Shown piece after piece: positions 33,563 to 42,341 of a stretch of DNA of 64,000 nucleotides. The stretch's first letter is position 1. Each line of letters begins with the position of its first letter. Location of the stretch: positions 1-64,000 of the forward strand of contig NZ_QGDU01000008.1 in NCBI RefSeq assembly GCF_003149045.1, in the 5' to 3' direction. The notes under the pieces are model-generated. The model made no database searches. It was given only the letters and a program-made list of their open reading frames with translations, and had not been told where the DNA came from. Both the position numbers and the translations under genes were made by a program. This DNA comes from Fibrobacter sp. UWR4. GTDB taxonomy: Bacteria > Fibrobacterota > Fibrobacteria > Fibrobacterales > Fibrobacteraceae.

Positions 33563-34441
33563 CTAAATTTCTATTTCCAAACCCGTATACATTTGCTCTG
33601 CGCGGTCTCCAAGGACTTCTCGAAGAATCTCGAAGGCGCGTTCCCCGGTGCAGTGGCCGGTATAAATTTTCTGAACATCGAGGGCGCGGAGGCGTTCCGC
33701 AAATTCCCGGACTTTTGCGTCGGGCGTTTTGAAGAGATGGAACCCTCCCAGGAGAGCGTAAATTTTCTTGTCGGGGAAAGCCTGCTGGACTTCCTTCACG
33801 ATGTTGTCCGCCCCGCCGTGACTGCAGCTGTTCATGACGAATAGTCCCTCGGGAGTGTCAAATACCAGACTCTGCTCGTGGTCATAACTGTCGGGGCGGA
33901 ACTTGCCGTTTTCCTTGACGTACTGACCTACGGAGCGCCCGATGGCGGCGCGTCCTGCGGAATCCAGCACGCGGTCGGAATGCCCTACCAGATATACGCC
34001 CGGCTGGATTTCTACGGGACTGCCGGCGGAGTCTGCGGAACCGCCCACAAATTCAATGCGGTGACTGTAGCGCTTGAGCCATCCGCGGTGTATGCCGATG
34101 TATTTATGACGGGTGAAGAACTTCAGAAATTTCCGTGTGCTGTAGCAGTTCTCGCCGGCGCCTTTCCGTAGGTAGAATTTGGCGTGGCTGTTGACCTTAA
34201 AGAAGGCTTCCAATCCATCGGAGTGATCGAAGTGGGCGTGACTTAATACGCCTGCGTCCACAGCGGATAAGTCCAGATTCATGGCGCTTGCATTGGCGGC
34301 GAACTTCTGGGAAGCGCCTGTATCCAGCAATATCTTGCGGCCATTGTATTCAATAAGGGCGGCGAGGCCCCATTCCGGCTGCAGAATGGCGCAGGAATCT
34401 TCCGAGGATTCACGGTTATCGATCAATACTTGTATTATCAT
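33563..34441 (-). CDS. MBL-fold metallohydrolase
   Basis: This is a 292-residue metallo-beta-lactamase-fold enzyme, probably cytoplasmic. Metal motifs are LSHAHFDHSDG (HxHxDH), SCSHGGADNI and YTGHCTG, with an additional GGFHLF. The pattern matches the subgroup annotated as 7,8-dihydropterin-6-methyl-4-(beta-D-ribofuranosyl)aminobenzene-5'-phosphate synthase-like proteins, which in bacteria have unknown substrates. TATAAT lies 9 bases before the ATG, again suggesting a very short leader. It is divergent from the CE6 esterase gene. Confidence 0.82.
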   Translation of the reverse strand: MIIQVLIDNRESSEDSCAILQPEWGLAALIEYNGRKILLDTGASQKFAANASAMNLDLSAVDAGVLSHAHFDHSDGLEAFFKVNSHAKFYLRKGAGENCYSTRKFLKFFTRHKYIGIHRGWLKRYSHRIEFVGGSADSAGSPVEIQPGVYLVGHSDRVLDSAGRAAIGRSVGQYVKENGKFRPDSYDHEQSLVFDTPEGLFVMNSCSHGGADNIVKEVQQAFPDKKIYALLGGFHLFKTPDAKVREFAERLRALDVQKIYTGHCTGERAFEILREVLGDRAEQMYTGLEIEI

Positions 34442-34498
34442 CCAGCGTCAATTATAAAAACGAAATCACGTAAATTTTTTTTAAGGTATATTTATGGC

Positions 34499-35458
34499 AT
34501 GGTCAGGATGGTAAAAACAATTGTTTTCGCAGCGATAATCGCCATGTCTATGGCGTGGTCCGAACCTGACCCCAATTTCCATATTTACATCGCTTACGGT
34601 CAATCCAATATGGAAGGTGCCGCAAATGCCGAAGACGGCGATCTGGTGGAACATCCCCGATTCAAGCTGATAGCTTCCCAGGTTTGTGACCGACATCATC
34701 GTGATACAATTGGTGCGGTATATCCTGCCATTCCGGGGCTATCCGGTTGTGGTAACGGAATTTCCATTGCGGACTGGTTTGGCCGTACCATGGCGGATAG
34801 CACGCCGAAGGTGACCATCGGTATCGTGAGTGTGGCGGTGGGTGGCGCCTCCATTAAGTTGTTCGATAAGGATCAGTACGCAGATTATATTCCTACCGAG
34901 GATTGGGATTTTCAGAGGCGCGTAAAGTTGTATGCAGAGGATGGAAACATCCCGCAGCTTTTGGTTGATTTGGGAAAGAAGGCAAAGGAATTGGGCGTCA
35001 TCAAGGGTTTTATTTTCCATCAGGGCGAAACGGACAACATTGATCCCGAATGGCTGGAGACGGTGCGTAAGACTCGCTTTGATCTTTTGGAGGCCTTGGA
35101 TTTAAGTGCCGATACGGTTCCCTTTGTGGCGGGACAGTTGCTGCGTAGTGGCTCTGTTTATCCTGGCCAGGTTGACCGATTGCCCCGCATTATGGAAAAT
35201 ACTTACGTGGTTTCTTCCGAAGGATTGGGCGGGAAGGATAACTTCCATTTCACTCATGATTCCTACGTTGAGTTTGGCAAGCGCTATGCGCAGAAAATGC
35301 TGGAGACTCAAATGCCTGAGCCTCCTACAAAGATTTATGCCCGGAAAGAAACAGCCCGTCATCCAAGGAAAGTGGGTGCCGGACGTGCCTACGATTTGAT
35401 TGGCCGTCTGTTGACTGGTAATCAAAAATCCAATTCACATATTTGGCGTTTTAAATGA
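34499..35458 (+). CDS. Secreted carbohydrate esterase (CE6/SASA type)
   Basis: This is a predicted acetyl (xylan) esterase that removes acetyl groups from hemicellulose. The start is uncertain: ATGs at 34499 and 34508 both give a signal peptide (VKTIVFAAIIAMSMAWS). The 319-residue form has GQSNMEG at 34-40 with catalytic Ser36, HQGETDN in the middle, and a late FHFTHDSYVEFGKRYA segment carrying the catalytic His. A basic tail follows (ARKETARHPRKVGAG). Its stop overlaps the start of a FISUMP gene (ATGA), so the two are coupled and may act together at the cell surface. Family CE6 is preferred, but other SASA esterases are possible. Confidence 0.82.
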   Translation: MVRMVKTIVFAAIIAMSMAWSEPDPNFHIYIAYGQSNMEGAANAEDGDLVEHPRFKLIASQVCDRHHRDTIGAVYPAIPGLSGCGNGISIADWFGRTMADSTPKVTIGIVSVAVGGASIKLFDKDQYADYIPTEDWDFQRRVKLYAEDGNIPQLLVDLGKKAKELGVIKGFIFHQGETDNIDPEWLETVRKTRFDLLEALDLSADTVPFVAGQLLRSGSVYPGQVDRLPRIMENTYVVSSEGLGGKDNFHFTHDSYVEFGKRYAQKMLETQMPEPPTKIYARKETARHPRKVGAGRAYDLIGRLLTGNQKSNSHIWRFK

Positions 35459-36069
35459 GCTGTAGAATTTTTTTATTCCTCTGCATGATGTGTCTGCCTG
35501 TAATGGCGCAGGTCCTGAAGGACCCGCGTGACAATCAGGAATATAGGACTGTGCAAATCGGGACGCAGACCTGGATGGCGGAAAATTTGAGCTATGAAAC
35601 TGAAGGGAGCTTTTGCTATACCCGCTTTGGTTATGACTGCCGTAAGTATGGTCGCTTTTATTCCTGGGATGTGGCGAAGGATGTTTGCCCTGTGGGATGG
35701 CACCTGCCTACTGCCGAGGAATTTGACCAGCTTTTTGCTGCGGTGGGCGGTCGTGACTCCGCGGGCATCAAGTTGAAATCTTCCGATGGCTGGAGCCATT
35801 ATGGAAATGGCAGCGACGAGTTTGGGTTTAATGCGACGCCCTCGGGTTTCCGCGATTACCGCGGCCGCTTCGATCGCCAGACCATGTATGCGTACCTCTG
35901 GAGTGCAACGGATGCCGCCGAACTGTCTACGGATGAGGCTGCGGCAAGCGCAGGACCTAGCAAAAAGGCTGTGGGCGTTCACATGATGGCTGGCCGCAAG
36001 GATGTTTCCGTTTATCCTTACGCTAAAGACTTTGGGCTGTCTGTGAGATGCGTGAAAGACGGAAAATGA
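35455..36069 (+). CDS. Secreted FISUMP-domain protein
   Basis: This 204-residue protein is essentially a single FISUMP domain behind a signal peptide (MSCRIFLFLCMMCLPVMA, cut before QVLK). Unlike the other FISUMP proteins here it has no lipobox Cys and no Ser linker, so it should be released or held by another route. The domain shows DPRDNQEYRT, WMAENLSYE, YGRFYSWDVA, CPVGWHLPTAEE, FGFNATPSGF and a final VRCVKDG. The four-base overlap with the upstream esterase suggests the two are made in fixed ratio. Confidence 0.88.
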   Translation: MSCRIFLFLCMMCLPVMAQVLKDPRDNQEYRTVQIGTQTWMAENLSYETEGSFCYTRFGYDCRKYGRFYSWDVAKDVCPVGWHLPTAEEFDQLFAAVGGRDSAGIKLKSSDGWSHYGNGSDEFGFNATPSGFRDYRGRFDRQTMYAYLWSATDAAELSTDEAAASAGPSKKAVGVHMMAGRKDVSVYPYAKDFGLSVRCVKDGK

Positions 36070-36092
36070 AGTCGGAAAAAGGCTAAATTTGT

Positions 36093-36141
36093 AAAATAGG
36101 TTACTAATTGTTCTTTTAGAGGGCGTTTAGTAACCTATTTT
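36093..36141. terminator. 15-bp inverted repeat, possible bidirectional terminator
   Basis: AAAATAGGTTACTAA (36093-36107) and TTAGTAACCTATTTT (36127-36141) are perfect inverse copies with a 19-base loop, between convergent genes. A TAAATTTG box sits immediately upstream (36084-36091), so a tiny transcript ending here is also possible. Confidence 0.6.
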
Positions 36142-36156
36142 TCGAAAAAGAACTTT

Positions 36157-37506
36157 TTAAACCGTTCTTCCGCCCCATTCGATTGAATGGCTGCGCTCGT
36201 GTTCCAAGGTCTTGTCAAAATCGGCCAGAGGTTCGCAGTCTTTTTCGATGGCAAGTTGCGTTGCGTGTAATCGATTCAAACAGTCCATCTTTTCGCGATC
36301 GCCAATTTTGGCGTGCTCGATGGCGCCTTTTAAAACGCGGATGGATTCGTCGTAAACGCGGGTGGGAACAGGGAAGGGATGGCCATCCTTTCCGCCGTGG
36401 GCGAAGGAATAGCGGGCGGGGTCCCTAAAGCGGGAAGGTGTTCCGTTAATCACTTCGCTTACAAGTGTCAACGATTGCAACGTGCGGGGGCCAAGTCCCG
36501 GTGTTAACAGCAGACTTTCAAAATCCTTGGGGTCGGATTCGTAGGCGGTTGCAAGTACGCCCCCAAGGCGCTTCAGGTCCACATCTTCTGCGCGGACTTC
36601 ATGGCGGTTGGGCATAATGCAATCCCGGGAAGAATTTGCGATAATGGGATCTCGGCAGGTTGCCCTTGCGACGTCCATTCCTGCGCGAGCGATTTCCCAC
36701 GGGGCTGCACTTGATAGGGGATTGCCGGAGGCGTCAACAAGTTGGGATTCTGGCGGGGCGAACAAATCCATTTGGGGCGAAACAATGACAGAAGAATTGG
36801 GAGCCACAATCTGCTGGATTTCCCGCATCATCCTGTCGGGATTTTCGTGAGTGAGTTCTAGAATGGAACTGCGAGTGCTACGCGCGTCTTGGTGCGTGAG
36901 GTTCAGGATTTGCCCGCGGTTTTCGCCCACCACGCCGGCGTGGGGCTCTTCCACAAAGGACCGCAAGCTGGATGAACACCAGTGGTAACGTCGGGCGGCT
37001 TTGGCGCCTGTATTCATGCCCTGCTGAACTACCGCCCAGTCCCCTTCGTCGGTCACAATAAAGTTATGCTGGTAAAGCTGGAAACCGTCTTGAACCGCAG
37101 TGTTGTCCACCTTGGCGCAAAGGCAGCTAGTGCGCTTCAGGTAATACCCGTCCACGCCGGTCTTGTCTGCTATCTGCAGCAATTCATTTGGCGTCTCCCG
37201 AGAGAATTTTCCGCGTCCGCCGCACACATAAATTCCAAGGTCCCTTGCAATGGGGTTCAGCCCACGTTTTAATGCGTACATCACGCTGGTGGTAATTCCC
37301 GAAGAATGCCAATCCATTCCCATGACCGCTCCGAAGGACTGAAACCACAGCGGGTCGCTTAAACGAACCAGGAATTCCCTCTTGCCGTAATTTTCTACGA
37401 TGGATTCGGCAATGAGCCTGCCCAAGTCACGCATACGGTCCGCAAGCCAACGGGGAACAGTCCCCGTATGCAAAGGCAAGTCCGCTACACCAGTACGTTT
37501 GGGCAT
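36157..37506 (-). CDS. DUF763 family protein
   Basis: This 449-residue protein is recognised by the family start RTGVADLPLHTGTVPRWLADRM and by DWHSSGITTS, VDGFQLYQHN-type and GQILNLTH segments. DUF763 proteins occur in archaea and scattered bacteria and have no settled function. A helix-hairpin-helix-like stretch, LLLTPGLGPRTLQSL (about residues 335-349), suggests DNA binding. There is no signal peptide or membrane segment. It is a single gene, convergent with the FISUMP gene, with TAATTT 6 bases ahead of its ATG and no Shine-Dalgarno. Confidence 0.85.
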   Translation of the reverse strand: MPKRTGVADLPLHTGTVPRWLADRMRDLGRLIAESIVENYGKREFLVRLSDPLWFQSFGAVMGMDWHSSGITTSVMYALKRGLNPIARDLGIYVCGGRGKFSRETPNELLQIADKTGVDGYYLKRTSCLCAKVDNTAVQDGFQLYQHNFIVTDEGDWAVVQQGMNTGAKAARRYHWCSSSLRSFVEEPHAGVVGENRGQILNLTHQDARSTRSSILELTHENPDRMMREIQQIVAPNSSVIVSPQMDLFAPPESQLVDASGNPLSSAAPWEIARAGMDVARATCRDPIIANSSRDCIMPNRHEVRAEDVDLKRLGGVLATAYESDPKDFESLLLTPGLGPRTLQSLTLVSEVINGTPSRFRDPARYSFAHGGKDGHPFPVPTRVYDESIRVLKGAIEHAKIGDREKMDCLNRLHATQLAIEKDCEPLADFDKTLEHERSHSIEWGGRTV

Positions 37507-37562
37507 AAATAAAAATTAGTTCATTCTAGAACAAAGTTTATTCAATGAAGTGGTTAACAGAC

Positions 37563-37595
37563 TAAAAAAGCCCCCGGAGAAATATCCGGGAGCCT
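37563..37595 (-). terminator. Intrinsic terminator of the xylanase gene
   Basis: On the minus strand, GGCTCCCGGA and TCCGGGGGC pair around a 6-base loop and are followed by six T. The hairpin lies 30 bases after the xylanase stop. Confidence 0.8.
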
Positions 37596-37621
37596 AGTTT
37601 TGGGTTTGTATTAATTTCGCA

Positions 37622-39520
37622 TTATTCGGTGATGCGGAAGGAGTGCATCTGCTTAGTGTTCTTGTTACGGATGTAGTAGACTCCCTTTGCGAAATTAACG
37701 TCACTATCCTTGATGAAGGAGATTGCTTGGCCGAAGCTGTAGGCTCCAATGCGGCCCATGAACGTGCCCTGCATATCAAAGATGTCGAAGTCCTGACGGG
37801 TTGCAAACTCGAAGTTGAGACCCTGTCTGATGGCATCGCCTCCTTCAATAGGAGAAGAGGATGATTCGGGATTCGGATCGGTTGCCACGGAGCTAGAAGA
37901 CTTTTCAATCGGGTTCGGGTCGGCTTCACCCTTGGCCACGATGTTCATGTAGTCAATGTCAAGCCAGGCGCCTGTGACAGTGAAGCGCAGGATATGCTTG
38001 CCCTGGGTGAGGTTCACATCGAACGCAACCTTATTGTAATCGTCGTAGTTATCTTCGCCAGATGCGGCTGCAGGAACGGCAATCTTTTCGGAGATAGCCT
38101 TGCCGTCCATGGAGAGCTGGAAGCTGGAGGTGGAACCTGCGGCTGCAACGGCAGCATAAACGGTGTATGTACCGGTTTCTGCAACGTTCACAGTGTATTC
38201 CAGCCAGTCACCTTCGTTGTTGTAGCCAACCACGATGCGGTTGTTGGATTTCTTGTAAAGGTCGACGCCGGTATCCTTACGGTAGTCGCTATCTCCGTGA
38301 TTTTCGAAATCAGCGTCGCCGTAGGAGTCATTGCCGGAACCAACGCCCGGAATATCGAAGTCTTCCATCTGGATGATGCCAGGAATTGCAAGGGGAGAGC
38401 CTTTGAACGGTGTCTGCGGTTCCGGTTCAGCGGTAATGCCGGTAGCAAGACCAGTTGCATTTACGCCCTTGTTGTTTTTAAGATATTCCTTCATCCAAGT
38501 CAATGCCGGACGATCCTGGCCATTTCTGACGAGGCCGGAGCAACCGTTCGCTTTACCATTACAGTTAAGCCAGGTCTGACCGTAGATCCACCCCCAAATG
38601 GTGATACCGGCAACATAGGGGTCCTCCATCCAGTACTTCACCTGTTCGGAGTAGCACTGCTTCTGGATGCCATCATCAGTAGACGGGACGTCGTATTCAG
38701 AAATCAGCACGGGGAAATTATTAGTTTCCTTATGGATCTTCTGCATGGTAGCAACGAAATTATTGTAATTCATGCAGACGCCGCCACCGCCAGTACCACC
38801 AGCCTGACCACCGTCACTCATCAAGTCATGAGCCTGGAGGCCATATGCGTCAACCGGAGCGCCGTTCTTTCGGATGGTGTTGATCAGGTTGATGCCCTGG
38901 TCCACATGCCACTGGATGGTGTTATAGTCGTTATAAATAAGGATTGCCTTGGGCCAGCGTTCACGGGCCATCTTGAAAGCGGTAGTCAAGAATGCGTAAT
39001 CGCCGTTGTTGTCGCCACCCAGTGCAGGGATAATCTTGGTTCTGGTATAACCGGAATGATACTGACCATTGCCAGTACGAATTGCTTCGTTGGCCACGTC
39101 GATCATTTCGAGGTCGGGATAGTGGGCCTTTACAGCGTCAAACCAGGTGGTAATAGCCTTCTTGGTTTCGTCAACGCTCAAACTTTCCAGCCAACCGGGG
39201 TACTGACCGCCCCAAAGGAGGGCGTGGAACTTGAAATGACCACCATTGTTTTTTGCCCAGTTGTAGGCAGCGTCGCAACCAGCCCAGTTGAACTTGCCAC
39301 GGGTGCCTTCGATGGAGCCCCACTTACAGCCGTTTTCGGCGGTAGCTTGGTTCCACAGCTGAGTAAACTGGTCGTTAGGGCCAGGAGCTGTGTTAGACTG
39401 GGTAATGTTACCGATAAACTTTGCGGCACCATCGGCAATACCCGGACCAGCAACGGCCGGTACTGCACAGGAAGCTGCTAGAGCAAGGCCTGCAGCGAAA
39501 TTTGCGAAATGCTTTTTCAT
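37622..39520 (-). CDS. GH10 endo-xylanase with CBM6 and T9SS-like C-terminal domain
   Basis: This is a secreted endo-1,4-beta-xylanase of 632 residues. The start at 39520 gives a signal peptide (MKKHFANFAAGLALAASC...). The GH10 barrel (about 30-355) has the acid/base Glu145 in DVANEAI and the nucleophile Glu275 in LISEYDVP. A CBM6-type module (about 380-515) begins GIIQMEDFDIPG and carries NNEGDWLEYTVNV. After a Pro/Ser linker, the last 75 residues (FDIFDMQGTFMG...GVYYIRNKN...FRITE) resemble a type A sorting domain of the type IX secretion system. It would cleave arabinoxylan at or outside the cell surface. Confidence 0.93.
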   Translation of the reverse strand: MKKHFANFAAGLALAASCAVPAVAGPGIADGAAKFIGNITQSNTAPGPNDQFTQLWNQATAENGCKWGSIEGTRGKFNWAGCDAAYNWAKNNGGHFKFHALLWGGQYPGWLESLSVDETKKAITTWFDAVKAHYPDLEMIDVANEAIRTGNGQYHSGYTRTKIIPALGGDNNGDYAFLTTAFKMARERWPKAILIYNDYNTIQWHVDQGINLINTIRKNGAPVDAYGLQAHDLMSDGGQAGGTGGGGVCMNYNNFVATMQKIHKETNNFPVLISEYDVPSTDDGIQKQCYSEQVKYWMEDPYVAGITIWGWIYGQTWLNCNGKANGCSGLVRNGQDRPALTWMKEYLKNNKGVNATGLATGITAEPEPQTPFKGSPLAIPGIIQMEDFDIPGVGSGNDSYGDADFENHGDSDYRKDTGVDLYKKSNNRIVVGYNNEGDWLEYTVNVAETGTYTVYAAVAAAGSTSSFQLSMDGKAISEKIAVPAAASGEDNYDDYNKVAFDVNLTQGKHILRFTVTGAWLDIDYMNIVAKGEADPNPIEKSSSSVATDPNPESSSSPIEGGDAIRQGLNFEFATRQDFDIFDMQGTFMGRIGAYSFGQAISFIKDSDVNFAKGVYYIRNKNTKQMHSFRITE

Positions 39521-39766
39521 TTCCACCATCCTCATACAAGATTTTTACACCACCACATGTTAAACTATTCTGAAATGGAGTAATGGATGATAGGGGTGAA
39601 GCAACTTCTATGGACAAAATATCCATAAGGAGGGATTGTTTAAAAGTTCTGTACAACGCGTTTTTTTGCTTATTTCAAATATGGCCGTGGTCAATTCGAC
39701 ATTTTTTAGAATATTTCTAGGGAGTGCAGTTGTGTAAACAATTGTGTACATAAAAAGGAATGCTAT

Positions 39767-40360
39767 ATGAACTTCAAAAAAATTCTCCTAGGGTCCGCCA
39801 TTTTTGCGGCAGGCTTCGGTCTTATCGCCTGTGGTGACGATAGTTCTTCTGGTACCAATGACGATGAAATTTCCGAAGAATCTTCTTCCTCTGCAAAATC
39901 ATCCTCTTCCGTCGAAAAATCTTCCTCTTCGCGCTGCATTGAAATGGTGCTGGATTCTGCAATCCTGACCAATGATATCAACTCCGATACGCAGCAGTCT
40001 ATTAGCCTTAAGACTGGTGGCGAAATTCCCAAGCACCTGGAGCTTCGCGTTGATGTCGATACCGTTATGTTTGAAAGGAGCATGCTTCTTTCTGTCTACG
40101 AAGCCGACTTAAGCACCGGCCTGAAGCCTGGCACCCTGCCGGCAGAAACTCCCGTATGCAAGAGCATGTTCGAAATCAACGAAGATACGGAAATCAGCAG
40201 CTCTATATTCGGTGCAACCGATGGAACTTGGTACATCGCAAAGGATAGCGACAATGAGATCTATCCGTTCTTTGCAACCGATATCAAGGTAGAGTCCACA
40301 GAAGATCAGACCATAGGTCAGCTGAAGCTATACTACTACAAGAAGAAAGATCTTCGCTAA
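39767..40360 (+). CDS. Hypothetical lipoprotein
   Basis: This is a 197-residue predicted lipoprotein with lipobox LIAC (Cys22) and a Ser-rich linker (about 26-55). The mature domain (about 56-197) is beta-rich and unrecognised. It contains two Cys (RCIEM, PVCKSM) that could pair. An AAAGGA site precedes the ATG and a strong terminator follows, so it is a single-gene transcript. The upstream 230-base gap to the xylanase is a divergent promoter region in which I see no convincing element. Confidence 0.75.
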   Translation: MNFKKILLGSAIFAAGFGLIACGDDSSSGTNDDEISEESSSSAKSSSSVEKSSSSRCIEMVLDSAILTNDINSDTQQSISLKTGGEIPKHLELRVDVDTVMFERSMLLSVYEADLSTGLKPGTLPAETPVCKSMFEINEDTEISSSIFGATDGTWYIAKDSDNEIYPFFATDIKVESTEDQTIGQLKLYYYKKKDLR

Positions 40361-40381
40361 GCTTACGATTGTTCCGCAAAG

Positions 40382-40407
40382 AAGCCTCCCCTTGAGGGAG
40401 GCTTTTT
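40382..40407 (+). terminator. Intrinsic terminator
   Basis: AAGCCTCCC-CTTGA-GGGAGGCTT is followed by TTTT. It ends the lipoprotein transcript. Confidence 0.9.
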
Positions 40408-40494
40408 GTCTATTTATAAGGGTGCAATATGTATTCATATCCCCCAAAAAGAATGTATTTTCAATAGAGTCTGCACTTCTTTTTGAGACCCGTT

Positions 40495-41541
40495 ATGAAC
40501 TTTGCTCGTGGAATTTTTGCAATGGCTTTGGCTTGCACTTCGGCGTCCTTTGCCGATGTGGTGTTTTCTGCGGATTTTGAAAATCGTGCTGCTGGTCAGT
40601 ACACCAATAAGATGGCCCAGGAGGATTTCCCTAAAAAAGCGGGCGTTTCTAGCTGGTATGCCATGGAACAGAATGGCGGCCAGAATGCAAAGATTGTGCA
40701 GGACGATGAAGAGCACGGGATGGTTCTGCAGCTAAAATATCCCAAGGGTTGCGTAGGGCCCAACGACGAAGGCGAACGCCCCGCCTGCGCCGGGCAGGTG
40801 AAGCAGCCGCTCGATGTTTCTGCAGAAGAAATGTGGGTGGCATACGATATTCAGTTTGAGCCAGGCTTTGAATTTGTAAAGGGCGGCAAGCTACCGGGAC
40901 TTTGTGGCGGCAAATGCTACACCGGCGGAAATCGCCCCTCTGTTGGCGACGGCTGGAGCGCCCGCATCATGTGGCGCGCGGAAGGTGCCGTGGTGCAGTA
41001 CCTCTACTTTGTGGATCAGGGCAGTACCTACGGCGATGACGCCAAATGGAATCTGGGCGAGACTGCGGAACAAAAACATTTTGTGCCGGGAACATGGCAC
41101 CATGTGGTGACCCGCGTGGTCATGAATTCTGTAACTACAGAAGGCAAGGGCGACAAGAACGGCATTGTGCAAAGTTGGTTCGACGGTGAACTTTCCCTGG
41201 ACTTGGATACTTTGCGCTTACGTGATTTCCAGGATCAGAAAATAGACGAGTTCTATCTCTCTACATTCCACGGCGGAAACGACGATACCTGGGCACCCAC
41301 TAACGATGTGTTCGTGCGCTATGATAACTTTGTAGTTTCGACGGATTCTATTCCTGTGGCGAGCGCGAAGCCCGGCGTATCCGACGAAGGCTCTACGGCT
41401 ATTAAACCCGCGCTCTCCAATAATCGTGACGGAAGTCGCGTTGGCGATTATGTTGGCAAACGCAGTGCCAAGCGCCCCGGCGAAACTCCCAAATATTTCA
41501 AGAACGAAAAAGACTTTAACGCCAAGGGGCAACAGCAATAA
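40495..41541 (+). CDS. Secreted polysaccharide lyase-like protein (PL14 type)
   Basis: This is a 348-residue exported protein. ATG at 40495 is preferred over an upstream TTG, and the signal peptide ends ASFA. The jelly-roll body shows the pattern of PL14-type (alginate/polyuronate lyase) proteins: GGKLPGLCGG, GWSARIMWR, VQYLYFVDQG, GTWHHVVTRVVMN, SWFDGELSLD and FHGGNDDTWAP, then YDNFVVS. A basic, disordered C-terminal tail follows (about 300-348). The substrate may be a uronic-acid-containing plant or microbial polysaccharide. Lyase activity is inferred from fold motifs, and a pure binding role is the alternative. The HAD gene starts 14 bases downstream. Confidence 0.75.
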   Translation: MNFARGIFAMALACTSASFADVVFSADFENRAAGQYTNKMAQEDFPKKAGVSSWYAMEQNGGQNAKIVQDDEEHGMVLQLKYPKGCVGPNDEGERPACAGQVKQPLDVSAEEMWVAYDIQFEPGFEFVKGGKLPGLCGGKCYTGGNRPSVGDGWSARIMWRAEGAVVQYLYFVDQGSTYGDDAKWNLGETAEQKHFVPGTWHHVVTRVVMNSVTTEGKGDKNGIVQSWFDGELSLDLDTLRLRDFQDQKIDEFYLSTFHGGNDDTWAPTNDVFVRYDNFVVSTDSIPVASAKPGVSDEGSTAIKPALSNNRDGSRVGDYVGKRSAKRPGETPKYFKNEKDFNAKGQQQ

Positions 41542-41555
41542 TTAAATTTGCTCCC

Positions 41556-42188
41556 ATGCCTAACGCCCTTATTTTTGATCTTGATGGAACTCTGTGGGAC
41601 ACTGTCGCTCCCTTGACTCTCATATGGAATCAGGTGTTCCAGAAGAACGGTACGGGCAAGGTGATTTCTGAAGATGATCTGCGAAATGTGATGGGAAAGA
41701 ACCTTCAGGAAATCAGCGCAATTTATTTCCCGGACATGGAGAAGTCACGCCGCGAAGACGTTATGAACCAGTGTGCCGTGGCCCATTGCGCCTACCTGAA
41801 GGAGCATGGAGCGCCGCTATTTTTAGACCGCGCGACACTCTCGCAGCTTTACGAAAAATACGAACTGTTCATTGTCAGCAATTGCCCCTGCGGATACATC
41901 GAGGCGTTCCTGGAATCCTGCGATTTGCAGAAGTACTTCAAGGATTTTGAAATGTCTGGACGCACTGGCAAAAGCAAGGGCGAAAACATCAAGGCTATCT
42001 GTGAACGAAACGGTTTGTGCGCCGGCGCTGCGGTTTATGTAGGCGATACTCTTGGCGATGAAACCGCCGCAAACTTTGCGGGCATTCCCTTTATCCATGC
42101 AGCCTACGGTTTCGGCACCGCAAAGAATCCTGCCGCCGTTCTCCATAACTTTAACGACCTGCCGGGAGTCTTGGAAAAACTTTTCTAG
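41556..42188 (+). CDS. HAD-family phosphatase (phosphoglycolate phosphatase-like)
   Basis: This is a 210-residue cytoplasmic HAD hydrolase. Motif I is FDLDGTLWDT (nucleophile Asp), motif II is FIVSN, and motifs III/IV lie in GKSKGENI and YVGDTLGDETAANFAGI. The helical cap inserted after motif I places it with phosphoglycolate phosphatase or beta-phosphoglucomutase-like enzymes. The substrate is not known. No Shine-Dalgarno is visible, and TAAATTTG ends 6 bases before the ATG (41543-41550). Confidence 0.87.
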   Translation: MPNALIFDLDGTLWDTVAPLTLIWNQVFQKNGTGKVISEDDLRNVMGKNLQEISAIYFPDMEKSRREDVMNQCAVAHCAYLKEHGAPLFLDRATLSQLYEKYELFIVSNCPCGYIEAFLESCDLQKYFKDFEMSGRTGKSKGENIKAICERNGLCAGAAVYVGDTLGDETAANFAGIPFIHAAYGFGTAKNPAAVLHNFNDLPGVLEKLF

Positions 42189-42216
42189 AAATTACAAATC
42201 TTTAACAAAGTAACCC

Positions 42217-42244
42217 TTGCCAATTTTTATATAAAAGCTATTGT
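42217..42244 (+). promoter_or_regulatory. Promoter of leader A (before DUF1016)
   Basis: TTGCCA (42217-42222), 16 bases, TATTGT (42239-42244). The same arrangement, with a conserved AATCTTTA about 20 bases further upstream, stands before the AlbA_2 gene at 50.8 kb. Confidence 0.5.
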
Positions 42245-42249
42245 TCATC

Positions 42250-42302
42250 CCGAGCGTTACGAATAGTCTCCTGAACACCTGATAAAATTCAGGTGTTTTT
42301 TT
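42250..42302 (+). ncRNA. Leader A: short RNA ending in a terminator hairpin
   Basis: The transcript would begin near TCCCGAGCGTTACGAATAGT and reach the hairpin ACACCTGA / TCAGGTGT with seven T (42275-42302), 40 bases before the DUF1016 start. Leader B at 50.85 kb has the same core (TCCCGAGCGTT) and the same hairpin stem. It may be an attenuator or an independent tiny RNA. Confidence 0.5.
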
Positions 42303-42341
42303 GTTTTGTAGAAAAAATTTTTTCAAAAAAAAGGAGATACT

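Noticed and set aside
37994-39481. 495-aa plus-strand ORF opposite the xylanase
   Set aside because: It is fully antisense to a well-supported GH10 gene, and its translation has no domain or ribosome-binding site. It is an artefact of codon bias.
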